Shown: one piece after another, positions 25,603 to 34,538 of the stretch
Position numbering within the stretch: position 1 is the first letter of the stretch
Layout: the number at the start of each line of letters is the position of its first letter
NCBI GenBank assembly: GCA_034211275.1
Contig: JAXHTF010000015.1
Span: 1 to 62,081 of the forward strand
Origin: Acidobacteriota bacterium
GTDB taxonomy: Bacteria > Acidobacteriota > Thermoanaerobaculia > Multivoradales > JAHZIX01
Direction of reading: 5' to 3'
Length of the DNA: 62,081 nucleotides
The notes under the pieces: model-generated
Database searches by the model: none
What the model was told of the DNA's origin: nothing
What the model saw: only the letters and a program-made list of their open reading frames with translations
Position numbers and translations under genes: made by a program

Positions 25603-26951
25603 CCGCTGCCGGCTTCGGGCTGGGACGAAACCAGCCCCGCCGGTTGCCGGCGAAGCTCGGGGACCCTGGGCCGAGGGCTGGCGGTTTGGGGGACGGGACG
25701 AGAGGTGATCAGGCCGTAGGCGGCTCCGAGACCGAACATGATGGCGGGACAGAAGAGGATCTCATCGCTGGTCAGAGAGCGCACTCCCAATGCCAAGACC
25801 AAGATCGGCAAGGCACGGCGCAGGTCCACCTCGCCGCTGAAATGCCCTCGATGAAGAGTGCCTCGCCAGCGCCGGGCGAGGATGAACACACAGAGAGCGA
25901 AGGGCAGGGCACCGATCAGGCCCGTCCCCGCCAGCAGGTCGACGATGAGGTTGTGGCTGGAGGTGGGGGGGTGGTAGAGCACTTTGCCGATCTCGTAGGG
26001 CAGATCCGCCTGGGAGACGCCGACCAGGGGGTTGCGCACGAAGAGCTCCAAACCTTCGAAGACGATTTCTTTGCGCAGCGAATCGGAGGCAGTGCCGGTG
26101 CGTAGATCCTGCAGCCTCGACTCCACTTTCTCCTCGAATCCTAGCTGGGTGATGGCCAACTGCAGGACGAACACTGCCAACACCATAGGGACGAGCATCC
26201 GCAGCCGGAAGCGGGTGGCGAAGACCAGGAAAAAGATGGCGGCGATGAGTAGCCAGCCGGAGCGGCTGAGGGTCAGGACCTGGGGCACCATCAACATGAT
26301 CACCGAGAGGATCATCAGCAGCTTGGCTTTGCGTCCGGCGGTGGCGGAGCTGAAGATCAAGAGGGCGAAGACCATGGGGGTGATAGTCCACAGCGAGAAG
26401 ACGTTGCGGGAGCCCACCCCCGGCAGCAGCTCCAGGTAGTACGTGGGCTCCAGGCGGTAGAGGTAGAGGCCGCGGAGGGCGATGAGAGTGACGCCGGCGA
26501 TGACGCCGTAGGCCGCAAGCCGAAAATCCTTGACCGTCGAGATCAGGCGTTCGAGGACGAAGAAGGTGAGCGCGACGGTGATCCACTTGATGTAGATCTG
26601 CAGACCGGCCCGCAGGTGCTCCGAGCCGAAGGTGGCGATGAGCAGTCCGATGAGCAGCAGAACCCCAGCACCGCCGAGACCGCGATGGAGCGCCGTGCGA
26701 TTGCGGGGAGTCAGGGCCCAGGGCAGTGACGCCACCAGCAGCAGCAGGTAGGGGTGGACCGAGAGTCCGGCGATCTGCGGCCGCGCTCCAGGGATGGCGG
26801 AGAGGAAGAACGACAGGCCGATGAGAAAGGCCAGGTAGCCACCGTTGGTGGTGCGATCATCCCAGGGGTAGAGTCCCTCCGGCGCCTCCCGAGAAGCTTT
26901 GCCGTTGCCGGCACTGGTAGCAGTGGCGGTGAGGGGGGTGCGCGGGTTCAT
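25599..26951 (-). CDS. O-antigen polymerase/ligase-like membrane protein (Wzy candidate)
   Basis: A 450-residue polytopic membrane protein with about ten or eleven hydrophobic segments. A large loop around residues 265-330 contains LRKEIVFEGLELFVRNPLVGVSQ and then SSHNLIVDLLAGTGLIGALPF. The N-P-x-x-G and S-H-N features are typical of the O-antigen ligase/polymerase (Wzy_C) family. In this operon, with a Wzx flippase and Wzc, it is the best candidate for the repeat-unit polymerase. It begins 12 bases after the sulfotransferase and overlaps the following GT4 by four bases. Confidence 0.82.
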   Translation of the reverse strand: MNPRTPLTATATSAGNGKASREAPEGLYPWDDRTTNGGYLAFLIGLSFFLSAIPGARPQIAGLSVHPYLLLLVASLPWALTPRNRTALHRGLGGAGVLLLIGLLIATFGSEHLRAGLQIYIKWITVALTFFVLERLISTVKDFRLAAYGVIAGVTLIALRGLYLYRLEPTYYLELLPGVGSRNVFSLWTITPMVFALLIFSSATAGRKAKLLMILSVIMLMVPQVLTLSRSGWLLIAAIFFLVFATRFRLRMLVPMVLAVFVLQLAITQLGFEEKVESRLQDLRTGTASDSLRKEIVFEGLELFVRNPLVGVSQADLPYEIGKVLYHPPTSSHNLIVDLLAGTGLIGALPFALCVFILARRWRGTLHRGHFSGEVDLRRALPILVLALGVRSLTSDEILFCPAIMFGLGAAYGLITSRPVPQTASPRPRVPELRRQPAGLVSSQPEAGSG

Positions 26952-26963
26952 CGTTGCCGGTTC

Positions 26964-28016
26964 CTACCCGCCATGGCGTAGCCGCCGCAGCAGCACCAGG
27001 GGCGGCTCGACGAGATGGCCGGCGAGGCGGAAGGCCAAGGGGGAGCCGCCGGTGCGGATGGGGTGTGAGTAGCCGAGAATCCGACAGGCCCGGCGGACCG
27101 CCGGCATCGCGTGGATGCGGTCCACTTGCCGCGGGCTGAGCACCTTCTTCCACTTCTCGTCCAGGAAGATGGTGCGGTGATGCTGGCGGTAGAGCTCTTT
27201 GTTCACCCCGGGCTCCGACTCCGCCCGCTGGGCGTCCAGGTGGCTGGCGGTGCCCGGATTGCCGCGGAGGTTGTGTTGGGGGTGGCGCCAAAACTCCTCC
27301 TGATCGTCCGTCGGCTCGAAGCCGAGGAGCCGTCCCAAATCCGCCAGCACCTCCCGAATGCGCAGCACCAGGTCGTCGTAGCGCACGGAATGGTAGACGA
27401 GGCCGCGCTCCAGCGCTGCCTGTCGAAGGGCCAGGTTGCCCTGAGCCCAGTCGAGGGCGATGAGCTCCACCGGCCGGCGGAGGGAGTGGCGGGTGAGGAG
27501 AGAGGAGATATAGGCCTCCGGGGCCTTGCTCACGTGGAGCACGATGGGCTGGATCCCCGGCGCTTCGAGGCGCGACCGCCACCAGTCCTCGTCCTTGCAG
27601 GAGTCCACCAGAATCTTGGCACCCAAGTTCTGGGCCGCCAAATGCCGAGCCAATCGCGGATGGAGCTCGTCGGGATGATCCCGTAGCTCCTGGACCAGCT
27701 CGCCGCTCCAGACCGGGCACTTCTCCCCATCCTGGTCTTGGCAGATGCTGCAGAACTTCCGGTGCCGCCAGCTACCGTCCGGACGGCGGCGCATCAGCAG
27801 GTCCGTCTCGCCGAGGAAGGAGATGTCCGGATGGCTACCGAGGATCATCCCCACCAGGGTCGAGGCGGAGAAGGGCAACGAGGAAACCAGCACCACCGGC
27901 AGCTTGCCGGTGCCCTCGGTCGAGGCCCCACCCGCTGAGTTGTCGGTGGAGATGCCGGGGTCGGCGGGATGGGATGAATGCTCGCTCATGGTTCGCGGAG
28001 GGGGGGAGGTGTTCAT
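26964..28016 (-). CDS. Sulfotransferase family protein
   Basis: A 350-residue protein with a PAPS-dependent sulfotransferase-like fold. SSLPFSASTLVGMILGSHP resembles the 5'-phosphosulfate-binding loop, followed by ISFLGETDLL and a later VDSCKDEDW / ILHVSKAPEAYISSLL segment that matches the 3'-phosphate-binding region. It would sulfate a sugar hydroxyl of the polysaccharide. It has an unusual CSICQDQDGEKCPVW insert with three cysteines. The ATG at 28016 overlaps the deacetylase stop (ATGA); a second ATG nine codons on is possible. Confidence 0.8.
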   Translation of the reverse strand: MNTSPPPRTMSEHSSHPADPGISTDNSAGGASTEGTGKLPVVLVSSLPFSASTLVGMILGSHPDISFLGETDLLMRRRPDGSWRHRKFCSICQDQDGEKCPVWSGELVQELRDHPDELHPRLARHLAAQNLGAKILVDSCKDEDWWRSRLEAPGIQPIVLHVSKAPEAYISSLLTRHSLRRPVELIALDWAQGNLALRQAALERGLVYHSVRYDDLVLRIREVLADLGRLLGFEPTDDQEEFWRHPQHNLRGNPGTASHLDAQRAESEPGVNKELYRQHHRTIFLDEKWKKVLSPRQVDRIHAMPAVRRACRILGYSHPIRTGGSPLAFRLAGHLVEPPLVLLRRLRHGG

Positions 28017-28906
28017 CGGCTAGCGTATCCCAGACGGCGGAAGGCTTGTACCAGCGCCGGGCGCAGGAAGCCCCACAGCCCGCTGGCGGTGACGATGGCC
28101 TCCGCCGTTCCGCCGTCCTCGTTCATCGAGATGCGCCGCAGCAAGAAAGGGTCCGCTGCTGCCCGGTTGACCCCATGGTCGGTGGTGACGGCGCAGCGGA
28201 AGCCGGCTCGGCGGGCCATCTCTGCCTCCCGCGGGCCGTAGTCGCCGTTGGGGTAGGCCAGGCTGTAGATCTCCAGCTCGTGCTGCTGCTCCAGCTCCCG
28301 CCGGCTGCCCTCGATCTCCTCCCAGGCCTCCGCGTCCTCGCAGGTCGGAAGACAGGGATGGAAGCGGGTGTGGGCCTGGAAGTCCATCACCTCCGAGAGC
28401 CGGGCGATCTGCTCCGACGACAAAGCCTGTGGCGGATCGCTCTCCAGCTGCTGATCGAATCCCGCTTCCTCCAGCTGCCGGAGTCGCTCCCGGTGGGGGA
28501 GCCGTTTGAGGCGCTCTTTCTCCGCCACCGGCAGCGGATGGGTGAACCAAAAGCGCCGGCCGGTGCCGGCGATGCCGCTGCACAAGAAGACCGTCAAGGG
28601 CAGCCGGAGGTCTTGGCAGACTGGTTCCAGATCGGCGACTTCCCGCAGGCCGTCGTCCAGGGTCAACACCAGGGCTCGGGGAGGCAACTCGTCGAAGCGG
28701 CCCTGGCGCAAGGCCCGTTCTAGATCTCGCAGGGAGATCACGCGGTAGCGGCGGGCCAGAGCCCGGAAGTGCCTGCGGGCGGTGTCCGGGGCCGGGTTGT
28801 GGTAGGTCAGGACGGTGACCGCGCGGCGCTGGTAGGTATGGCGCAGCAGCCAGGGCAGCGGAGTCCAGCGCAGGACGGTGAAGAAGAGGGCGCGGAACCG
28901 GCTCAT
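28013..28906 (-). CDS. Polysaccharide deacetylase (NodB/CE4-like)
   Basis: A 297-residue protein with the CE4 layout: TVLTYHNPAP, the catalytic Asp pair in LVLTLDDGLR, the metal-binding histidines in FQAHTRFHPCLP, and SLAYPNGDYGPRE. A hydrophobic N-terminus (FRALFFTVLRWTPLPWLL) may anchor it at the membrane. It would remove N-acetyl groups from hexosamines. The ATG at 28906 overlaps the stop of the ATP-grasp/phosphatase gene by four bases, fixing the start; the frame is open 13 codons further but without a site. Confidence 0.87.
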   Translation of the reverse strand: MSRFRALFFTVLRWTPLPWLLRHTYQRRAVTVLTYHNPAPDTARRHFRALARRYRVISLRDLERALRQGRFDELPPRALVLTLDDGLREVADLEPVCQDLRLPLTVFLCSGIAGTGRRFWFTHPLPVAEKERLKRLPHRERLRQLEEAGFDQQLESDPPQALSSEQIARLSEVMDFQAHTRFHPCLPTCEDAEAWEEIEGSRRELEQQHELEIYSLAYPNGDYGPREAEMARRAGFRCAVTTDHGVNRAAADPFLLRRISMNEDGGTAEAIVTASGLWGFLRPALVQAFRRLGYASR

Positions 28907-30768
28907 GGCGCAGGCTCCTCCGGAGAGTCTGCCGTCTGAGCCCACGGGGTGCGGTCGATGGCGTCGGCGATTCGCCGATAGCTCTCCCGGAAGGTCTCCT
29001 GGTCGCCTCCGAAAGGATCTTCGAACTCCATCCTCGGAGTGCCGGAGGCCGTTTCGGGAAGGCTCGCCAGGCGGTGAAGCTTCCAGCGGGCTTCCGGAAA
29101 ACGCCGTCCCACCGTGCGGTGAACCTCCTCGTCGAAGCTCACCAGGACATCGGCCCGGCGCACGTCGCGAAAGGTGAGGACGGAGGAGCGGTGGTCTGCC
29201 AGGTCCACCCCCAGCTCAGCGGCGGCGGCGACGGCCTCCGGTGGCGACGGGCGATGGGGGATGGGATAAAAGCCCGACGAGGTGACGATCCCAGCGTCGC
29301 CGAGGCGTTGCCGGAGGTAGAGCGCGGCGAAGGGGCTACGGCAGATATTCCCCTTGCACACGAAGAGCACGCGGCGGGATCGGCGGATGGCTCTGCTTCC
29401 CCGGCGTGCCAGGCGGCGGCGCACCGGCGGCAGGTTGACGACGGCGGCGCGCAGCCGGTCCAGCGCCTGCTGTAGGAAGAGGCCGGCGTAGTATCGAACC
29501 TCCGCCACCGCCGGCCGCGGGTCGTCGAGGCTGAAGGTGTCCCAACGTTCCCGCAGCAGGAGCAGGTGGCGAATCTCCGCCGCTACCGCCGGTAGAGGCC
29601 GGGTGGCGAGCAAGGGGTCGCTGCGGTCCGCCCGCAGGTTGGCCAGCAGCCATTTGGCGTCGCCGGCCAGGTTGCGGCAGTAGAGCCCTCGGCGGTAGTC
29701 GGAGGTTTCGGGGCCCTCGCCGTGCACCAGCAGCCGGTAGAGGCTGTAGGGGAAGTCGGCACCGGCGGCCTGGGGCAGGGGTAGGGAGCCCCAGAAGCGG
29801 CCGTTGATCTCCAGCAGCACCCAGCGGCCCCTGCTCGCGCTGGCGGCGTCTTCATCCACCTTGAATTCGATCATTGCCACGCCGGTGTAGCGCAGCGCCC
29901 GGAGTATCTTGCGGGACGCCTCGGCGAGCTCTTCGGGGGCGTCGATACTCTTGCGGTAGGAGCTGCCGCCGCCGTGAATGGGCTCGTGGATGCGGCGGTG
30001 GGCGAAGCTCAGGAGGATCTCTCCGTCGGCGGCCAGCACCTCGACGCCATAGCCGGTGCCCCGCACGTTCTCTTGCAGCAGCACCGGCTCCTGCGGTTCC
30101 GGGCCCTTCTCCAGCATCTCCTCCAGCGCCGGCTCCAGGTCCTCATTGTCGTAGACCTTGCGCACGTCCCGCCGCCGGCTGACCGCCGGCCCGCCGTAGG
30201 AGGCCAACGGCTTGAGCACGAAGGGAGGCGTGAAGGCCTCTTCCCCTCGGATCCCCCGCCGGCCGTCCTCGAGGGTCCGGAGCAGGGTTTGCCGCGGCAC
30301 CGGGACTCCCAAGGAAGCGGCCAGCTGGTGGGTACGGGCCTTGTCGAAGACGATCTCGAAGGTCTCGTCGTCGAGCATCGCCAAGGGTAGCTGGTCCTCG
30401 AGCTCCCGGCGGTGGGTCCGGACGGCGTAGAGGGACGGCTCGTCCATCGGCAGGAGCAGGCGATAGGCTCCCCGGCGAATGAGCTCCAGGAGTTCCTCCA
30501 GCCAGCGGTCCGGCTGGTAGCGATAGGGCGGCAGGGTGTGAACGGCGGCGACGTAGCGCGAGCGCAGCAGGGGCTCTTCGGGATGGGCGGTAGCCACCTC
30601 CACCGCGAGGCGTCGACGGCCCAGGGACCGGGCGACGGTGAGGAGAATCTGGCTCGCCCGGCCGAGGAGCAGGACGGTTTCTGGACCGGATCGGGTACCG
30701 GGCTCCTGGGAGCTGAGCTTCTGGAACCCGGACTCCCGAGACTCGGCCTTCTGGGGGCGGCGGCTCAC
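28903..30768 (-). CDS. ATP-grasp ligase fused to low-molecular-weight protein tyrosine phosphatase
   Basis: A 621-residue fusion. Residues about 20-400 form a carbamoyl-phosphate-synthetase-like ATP-grasp protein: VLLLGRAS, LLPMDEPSLYAV, FDKARTHQLAASLGVPVP, PFVLKPLASYGGPAV and the metal-binding WVLLEINGRFWGS. After a helical linker, 467-621 form a Wzb-like phosphatase with the P-loop VLFVCKGNICRSPFA (Cys471 to Arg477, CX5R) and the acid loop FEDPFGGD. The phosphatase probably dephosphorylates Wzc or another tyrosine-phosphorylated partner. The ATP-grasp part may join an amino acid or other carboxylate to an amine (inference). GTG at 30768 overlaps the upstream stop as GTGA. The frame stays open far upstream, but that part is an antisense-like shadow of the CapK-like gene. 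Confidence 0.85.
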   Translation of the reverse strand: MSRRPQKAESRESGFQKLSSQEPGTRSGPETVLLLGRASQILLTVARSLGRRRLAVEVATAHPEEPLLRSRYVAAVHTLPPYRYQPDRWLEELLELIRRGAYRLLLPMDEPSLYAVRTHRRELEDQLPLAMLDDETFEIVFDKARTHQLAASLGVPVPRQTLLRTLEDGRRGIRGEEAFTPPFVLKPLASYGGPAVSRRRDVRKVYDNEDLEPALEEMLEKGPEPQEPVLLQENVRGTGYGVEVLAADGEILLSFAHRRIHEPIHGGGSSYRKSIDAPEELAEASRKILRALRYTGVAMIEFKVDEDAASASRGRWVLLEINGRFWGSLPLPQAAGADFPYSLYRLLVHGEGPETSDYRRGLYCRNLAGDAKWLLANLRADRSDPLLATRPLPAVAAEIRHLLLLRERWDTFSLDDPRPAVAEVRYYAGLFLQQALDRLRAAVVNLPPVRRRLARRGSRAIRRSRRVLFVCKGNICRSPFAALYLRQRLGDAGIVTSSGFYPIPHRPSPPEAVAAAAELGVDLADHRSSVLTFRDVRRADVLVSFDEEVHRTVGRRFPEARWKLHRLASLPETASGTPRMEFEDPFGGDQETFRESYRRIADAIDRTPWAQTADSPEEPAP

Positions 30769-32207
30769 GGTTCGGAGATCTCTGAGCGGAAATAGCCTCG
30801 CTTCTTGGCTCCGGCGCCGCGGGGGGGACGGGGGATAGTGTCCACCAAGCGGTAGGAGGCCACGACGGCCTGGCCGAAGAGACGCTTCGCTTCCTGCACG
30901 AGAGCTTCCCAATTCGGGGTCTCCCCGCCGGAAGTTTCTTCGTCGGGGCTCGCTGCTGGCCGCGGCACCAGCAGAAGCTCCAGCTCGCCGGGGCGGCGCT
31001 GCACCGCCAGATACTCCGCCAGGTGCTGGGCGAGGCCCGCCCGCCGCATCAGGAAGTGCACGATGCCGGCGTTGAACCGCTCGCCGCCGAGCCCCAGAAT
31101 CTGCTCGAAGAGCCGGCCGTCGAGGCGTTCCAGCACCGCCGTTCCTGCCATCCGGCCGCAGGAGCAGGCCTCTTCGGAGAGGGTTCCGGCGTCGCCGATC
31201 TCGTAGCGCAGCAGCGGCATGCCCCGGGCTTCCAGGGGCGTCAGCAGAATGCGGCCGGTGGTGCCCGGGGGAACCGGCTGCCCGCCGTCGTCCACCACTT
31301 CGAAGACCACCTGCTCGTGGCAGATGTGCAGGGTGCCGGCGGGGCAGGAGAAGGCCATGGCACCGATCTCGACGCAGCCGTACTCGTTGAGCACGGGAAC
31401 GTCCCCGAAGACCTCCCGGAAGCTCTCCCGATGGGTGTCCAGGAGCATTTCCGACTGGCTGTGGAGCAGCCGGATTCCCCGTCCGCGAAGGTCCTGGCCG
31501 GTGCGGGCGGCGTAGCGGCACAGCTCGTCGAGAACGCTGGGGTAGGCGGTGATGTAGGCCGGACGAAACTTCTCGATGGTGCGTAGGACGCGGCCGTAGC
31601 CGGCGTCGTCGAGGCCGTGGAAGGACACTAGCCGGCGGCCGATGACCCGGTCGATGAGGCGTTGCTTGAGCGCCGCTACGGGGCCGGCGGGGGTACCCAG
31701 GAGGAAGACCCGGGGCTCGTAATACTCGACCCCGTGCCAAAGGAAGGCGCGGCGTAGCAGGGCGCGGCTCCAGCCGGCGAAGTGGCGGTCCTGCCAGACG
31801 CGCACCGGAGCTCCAGTGGAGCCGCTGGTTGTGGCGGTGGCTAGGCTCTCCGGGGGCTCGGTGAGCAGAGATTCCCCATGCTCCCGCAGCTCGGCCTTGG
31901 TCAGGGGCGGCAATGCCTGGAGGGCCGGGAGGGCGTCGGCTAGATCCGATCGCTCGAGCCCGGCGGCCTCTATGCGGCGGCGGTAGAAGGGCACCTGCTG
32001 CCAGCAGAAGTCCAGCAGCTCCGCCAGGCGTTCTTGGCGGTGGGCGTCGTAGGCTTCGGCGTCCCACCACTCCATCTGGCGCAGCCGCGGCAGGTCCTGC
32101 ATCGCGTCTCGGCCCCGCAGCCGATCCAGCCGGCTGCCCAGGGCGAGGCAGCGGCGGCCGCGCCAGCCCCGTGGCGCGGGCTCTCTGCTCGAATCGCGCG
32201 GGCTCAT
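30765..32207 (-). CDS. CapK/phenylacetate-CoA ligase-like adenylate-forming enzyme
   Basis: A 480-residue enzyme of the CapK/PaaK family. It shows LLDFCWQQVPFYRRR, the phosphate-binding loop ATTSGSTGAPVRVW, LHSQSEMLLDTHRESF, NEYGCVEIGAMAFSC, and the C-terminal LLRYEIGDAG followed by CSCGR. Members occur in many capsule loci, but their substrates are largely undefined. It would activate a carboxylic acid as an adenylate or thioester. The ATG at 32207 overlaps the stop of the upstream GT4 (ATGA), and its own stop overlaps the ATP-grasp fusion start. Confidence 0.87.
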   Translation of the reverse strand: MSPRDSSREPAPRGWRGRRCLALGSRLDRLRGRDAMQDLPRLRQMEWWDAEAYDAHRQERLAELLDFCWQQVPFYRRRIEAAGLERSDLADALPALQALPPLTKAELREHGESLLTEPPESLATATTSGSTGAPVRVWQDRHFAGWSRALLRRAFLWHGVEYYEPRVFLLGTPAGPVAALKQRLIDRVIGRRLVSFHGLDDAGYGRVLRTIEKFRPAYITAYPSVLDELCRYAARTGQDLRGRGIRLLHSQSEMLLDTHRESFREVFGDVPVLNEYGCVEIGAMAFSCPAGTLHICHEQVVFEVVDDGGQPVPPGTTGRILLTPLEARGMPLLRYEIGDAGTLSEEACSCGRMAGTAVLERLDGRLFEQILGLGGERFNAGIVHFLMRRAGLAQHLAEYLAVQRRPGELELLLVPRPAASPDEETSGGETPNWEALVQEAKRLFGQAVVASYRLVDTIPRPPRGAGAKKRGYFRSEISEP

Positions 32208-33430
32208 GCCGCCGCCTCCATCAGGGACCGGTAGAGGGCGTCCACGTCCCGGCCCGTCGCCGTCAGGGAGAAACGTTCCTCGACCCGGCGGCGACCCGCT
32301 TGCCCGAGGGCCTGGCGCCGCTGCGGCTGCTCCAGCAGCTCCTCGATGGCCCGGGCGAAGCCGTCGGCGTCTCCCGCCGGCACCCGCAGCCCGGTGACGC
32401 CGTCCTCGACGATCTCCCGCAGCCCGCCGGCGTCGGCGGCCACCACCGGCTTGCCCGCTGCCATGGCCTCCACCGCTACCCGGCCAAAGCTCTCCCGGTC
32501 GGCGGGATGGACCAGCAGATCGACGGCGTTCATCACCGCCGGCACGTCGTCCAGGGCTCCGGCCCACAGGATGCGCTGGTCGACTTTCAGCTCTCGGGCC
32601 AAGTCGTGGATGGCCCGGGCGTGCTCCAGCTCGCTGCGGTAGCCGCCGCTTTGGGCCGGATCCGTGCCCACCACCACGAAGCGAGCCTGGGGCCAGCGCG
32701 GTGCCAGCTGGGCGACGGCGCGGACGAAGACGTCGTGACGCTTCACCCGCGAGCTCAGGTGCGCCACCATGGCCACCACCGGCTCCTCCTCACCGGCGCC
32801 CCAGCTTTTGCGCAGGGCCGGGGCCCGCTCCTCGGCGCCGCCGGCGAAGAGGTCGAGGTCGACACCGTTGTAGATCACCCGCAGGGTCCGGTCCCGGTGG
32901 TGGCGGCGGAAGAGTTCGGCGCTGGTCTCGGAGTTGACCACCAGGGCGTCGGACAGGCTCTCGAAGGTGCGCGCCAGGAGCGGCTCCGGCAACCAGAACC
33001 GGAACAGCCGCCGGTGCCCGATGTGCTCGCGGATATGCCATACGTGGGGCACCCCGGACCAGGCCGCTACCAGGGCGCCCTGGAGATTGAGGGAAGTGTT
33101 GGTGTGCACCAGCTCGATGTCCCAACGGCGCAGGCAACGCCGCAGGGCCAGCAGCGACCCCAGGTGGCCGCCGCTACGCCACAGATTCCAGCCCCAGTGC
33201 AGGGGCCGCTTCCACAGCTTGGCCTTGTATTTGCGATTCCACCAGGGCAGCGGCATCGTCACGTGCTCCTCGCTCACTTGGCGTAGGGCCTCCATCTCGT
33301 CCGCCGACGCTCCTGGGGGCAGGACCGCGAAGCAGCGGTGACCGTGCTGTCGGAGCTCCCGCATCAGGTCCCGGGCGCTGACGGCGGCGCCGCCGGAGGC
33401 GGAGTTGAGGACGAAGAGGACGCGGGCCAT
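32204..33430 (-). CDS. Glycosyltransferase family 4
   Basis: A 408-residue GT-B enzyme. N-terminal VLFVLNSASGGAAVSARDLM forms the glycine-rich acceptor loop; then VHTNTSLNLQGALVAAW, VIYNGVDLDLF, VAMVAHLSSRVKRHD and the nucleotide-sugar motif ESFGRVAVEAMAAGKPVVA with E-x7-E. It is one of the repeat-unit assembly transferases. It is separated by 29 bases from the GT2 gene upstream and overlaps the CapK-like gene downstream. Confidence 0.9.
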   Translation of the reverse strand: MARVLFVLNSASGGAAVSARDLMRELRQHGHRCFAVLPPGASADEMEALRQVSEEHVTMPLPWWNRKYKAKLWKRPLHWGWNLWRSGGHLGSLLALRRCLRRWDIELVHTNTSLNLQGALVAAWSGVPHVWHIREHIGHRRLFRFWLPEPLLARTFESLSDALVVNSETSAELFRRHHRDRTLRVIYNGVDLDLFAGGAEERAPALRKSWGAGEEEPVVAMVAHLSSRVKRHDVFVRAVAQLAPRWPQARFVVVGTDPAQSGGYRSELEHARAIHDLARELKVDQRILWAGALDDVPAVMNAVDLLVHPADRESFGRVAVEAMAAGKPVVAADAGGLREIVEDGVTGLRVPAGDADGFARAIEELLEQPQRRQALGQAGRRRVEERFSLTATGRDVDALYRSLMEAAA

Positions 33431-33459
33431 GGTGGGTCGGGCGGTCGGAAGAGCGACCC

Positions 33460-34533
33460 TCAGCCCTGTCGGGCTTCGCTACGCCGCCGGTGGACGCGGT
33501 AGAGCCGGTTCGCCAGGACCTTGCCCAGCGGTCCCAGGGCCACCAGGCCGGCCAGGGCCCAGGTCTTGGGTTGGCGCAGGGCGAGGCCCGGATAGCTGGC
33601 GAAGCCGAAGGCCAGACAGCGGAAGGCTTTGGAGAGATTGCCCGCCGCCAGGGATTGGAGACCGCGCTCCATCACCGCCTTCTCGATGAACACCTTCTGC
33701 AGTTCCCGCCGATGGACGCCGATGCGCTCTAGCACGTCGCCGGGAAACTCTGCCGTGTGCATGTAGGCGTCCACTTGATAGGTGAGAGCGCCACCCTTGG
33801 CCTCCTGGGCCAGCTGGTTGCTGTTGTGGATGCGGTAGCCAAAAAGGCGTTGGGGGACGTAGGTGAGGCTGGCGCCGGCGCTGAGCAATTTGTTGAGGAA
33901 ATGGCTGTCGGGCCAGATGCGGTGGTTGTTGTTGTAGCCCTCCACGCGCTGGTAGAGGCTACGGGAGTAGCAGGTGGCGAGGAAGGCCGCCGGCGTGTTC
34001 TTCTGCCGCAGCGACGCCGCCAAGGTCTCATCGGCGCCGGTGGTTTCCGGCGTCAGGGTGTCCCAGGACTTGGTCTCCGCTTCCTGCGGCGACATCTGCC
34101 GATAGAAGAGCTCTCCCCGGGGGCGCCAGGAGACGCCGGTGAGGCGGCCTTCGGAGTCGATGACGTCGACGGCGGAAGTGAGCACCGTGTTCTCTGCCTC
34201 CTCCCCCAGCTCCTCCAATACCCGGGCGTAGGTCTCCAGGGCGTCCCGGTGCATCAGATCGTCGGAGGAGAGGAGAATCAGGAAGTCGCCGGTGGCCTGG
34301 GCGGTGGCGCGGTCGAGGTTGGGGGAGAAGCCGATGTTGTAGCGGTTCTCGATCAGCCGGATGCGCTCCGGCGGGAACGAGCGCACCACCTCCACCGAAC
34401 GGTCCGTGGAGGCGTTGTCCGCCACCAGGATCTCGAAGTGGGGATAGGTCTGGTCGAGGACGCTCTGCAACGTCTCGCCGAGATAGCGCTCGTAGTTGTA
34501 GTTGGGGATGCAGACGGAGAAGGTCAGGGGCAT
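33460..34533 (-). CDS. Glycosyltransferase family 2
   Basis: A 357-residue GT-A enzyme. MPLTFSVCIPNYNYERYLGE, the ILVADNASTDRS block and LILLSSDDLMHRD (with a D-D metal-binding pair) are typical of GT2. A long middle segment with HRIWPDSHFLNKLLSAGA resembles the acceptor region of related capsule GT2 enzymes. The C-terminus carries a mildly hydrophobic stretch and a basic tail that may contact the membrane. The start is the ATG just before FSVCIPNYNY; the frame runs further upstream over the neighbouring nucleotidyltransferase gene in a shadow frame. Confidence 0.88.
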   Translation of the reverse strand: MPLTFSVCIPNYNYERYLGETLQSVLDQTYPHFEILVADNASTDRSVEVVRSFPPERIRLIENRYNIGFSPNLDRATAQATGDFLILLSSDDLMHRDALETYARVLEELGEEAENTVLTSAVDVIDSEGRLTGVSWRPRGELFYRQMSPQEAETKSWDTLTPETTGADETLAASLRQKNTPAAFLATCYSRSLYQRVEGYNNNHRIWPDSHFLNKLLSAGASLTYVPQRLFGYRIHNSNQLAQEAKGGALTYQVDAYMHTAEFPGDVLERIGVHRRELQKVFIEKAVMERGLQSLAAGNLSKAFRCLAFGFASYPGLALRQPKTWALAGLVALGPLGKVLANRLYRVHRRRSEARQG

Positions 34534-34538
34534 AGTGC

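Noticed and set aside
28903-32070. 1055-residue version of the ATP-grasp fusion
   Set aside because: The upstream part overlaps the CapK-like gene in another frame and is Pro/Arg/Gly-rich. GTG at 30768 with a GTGA overlap is a far better start.
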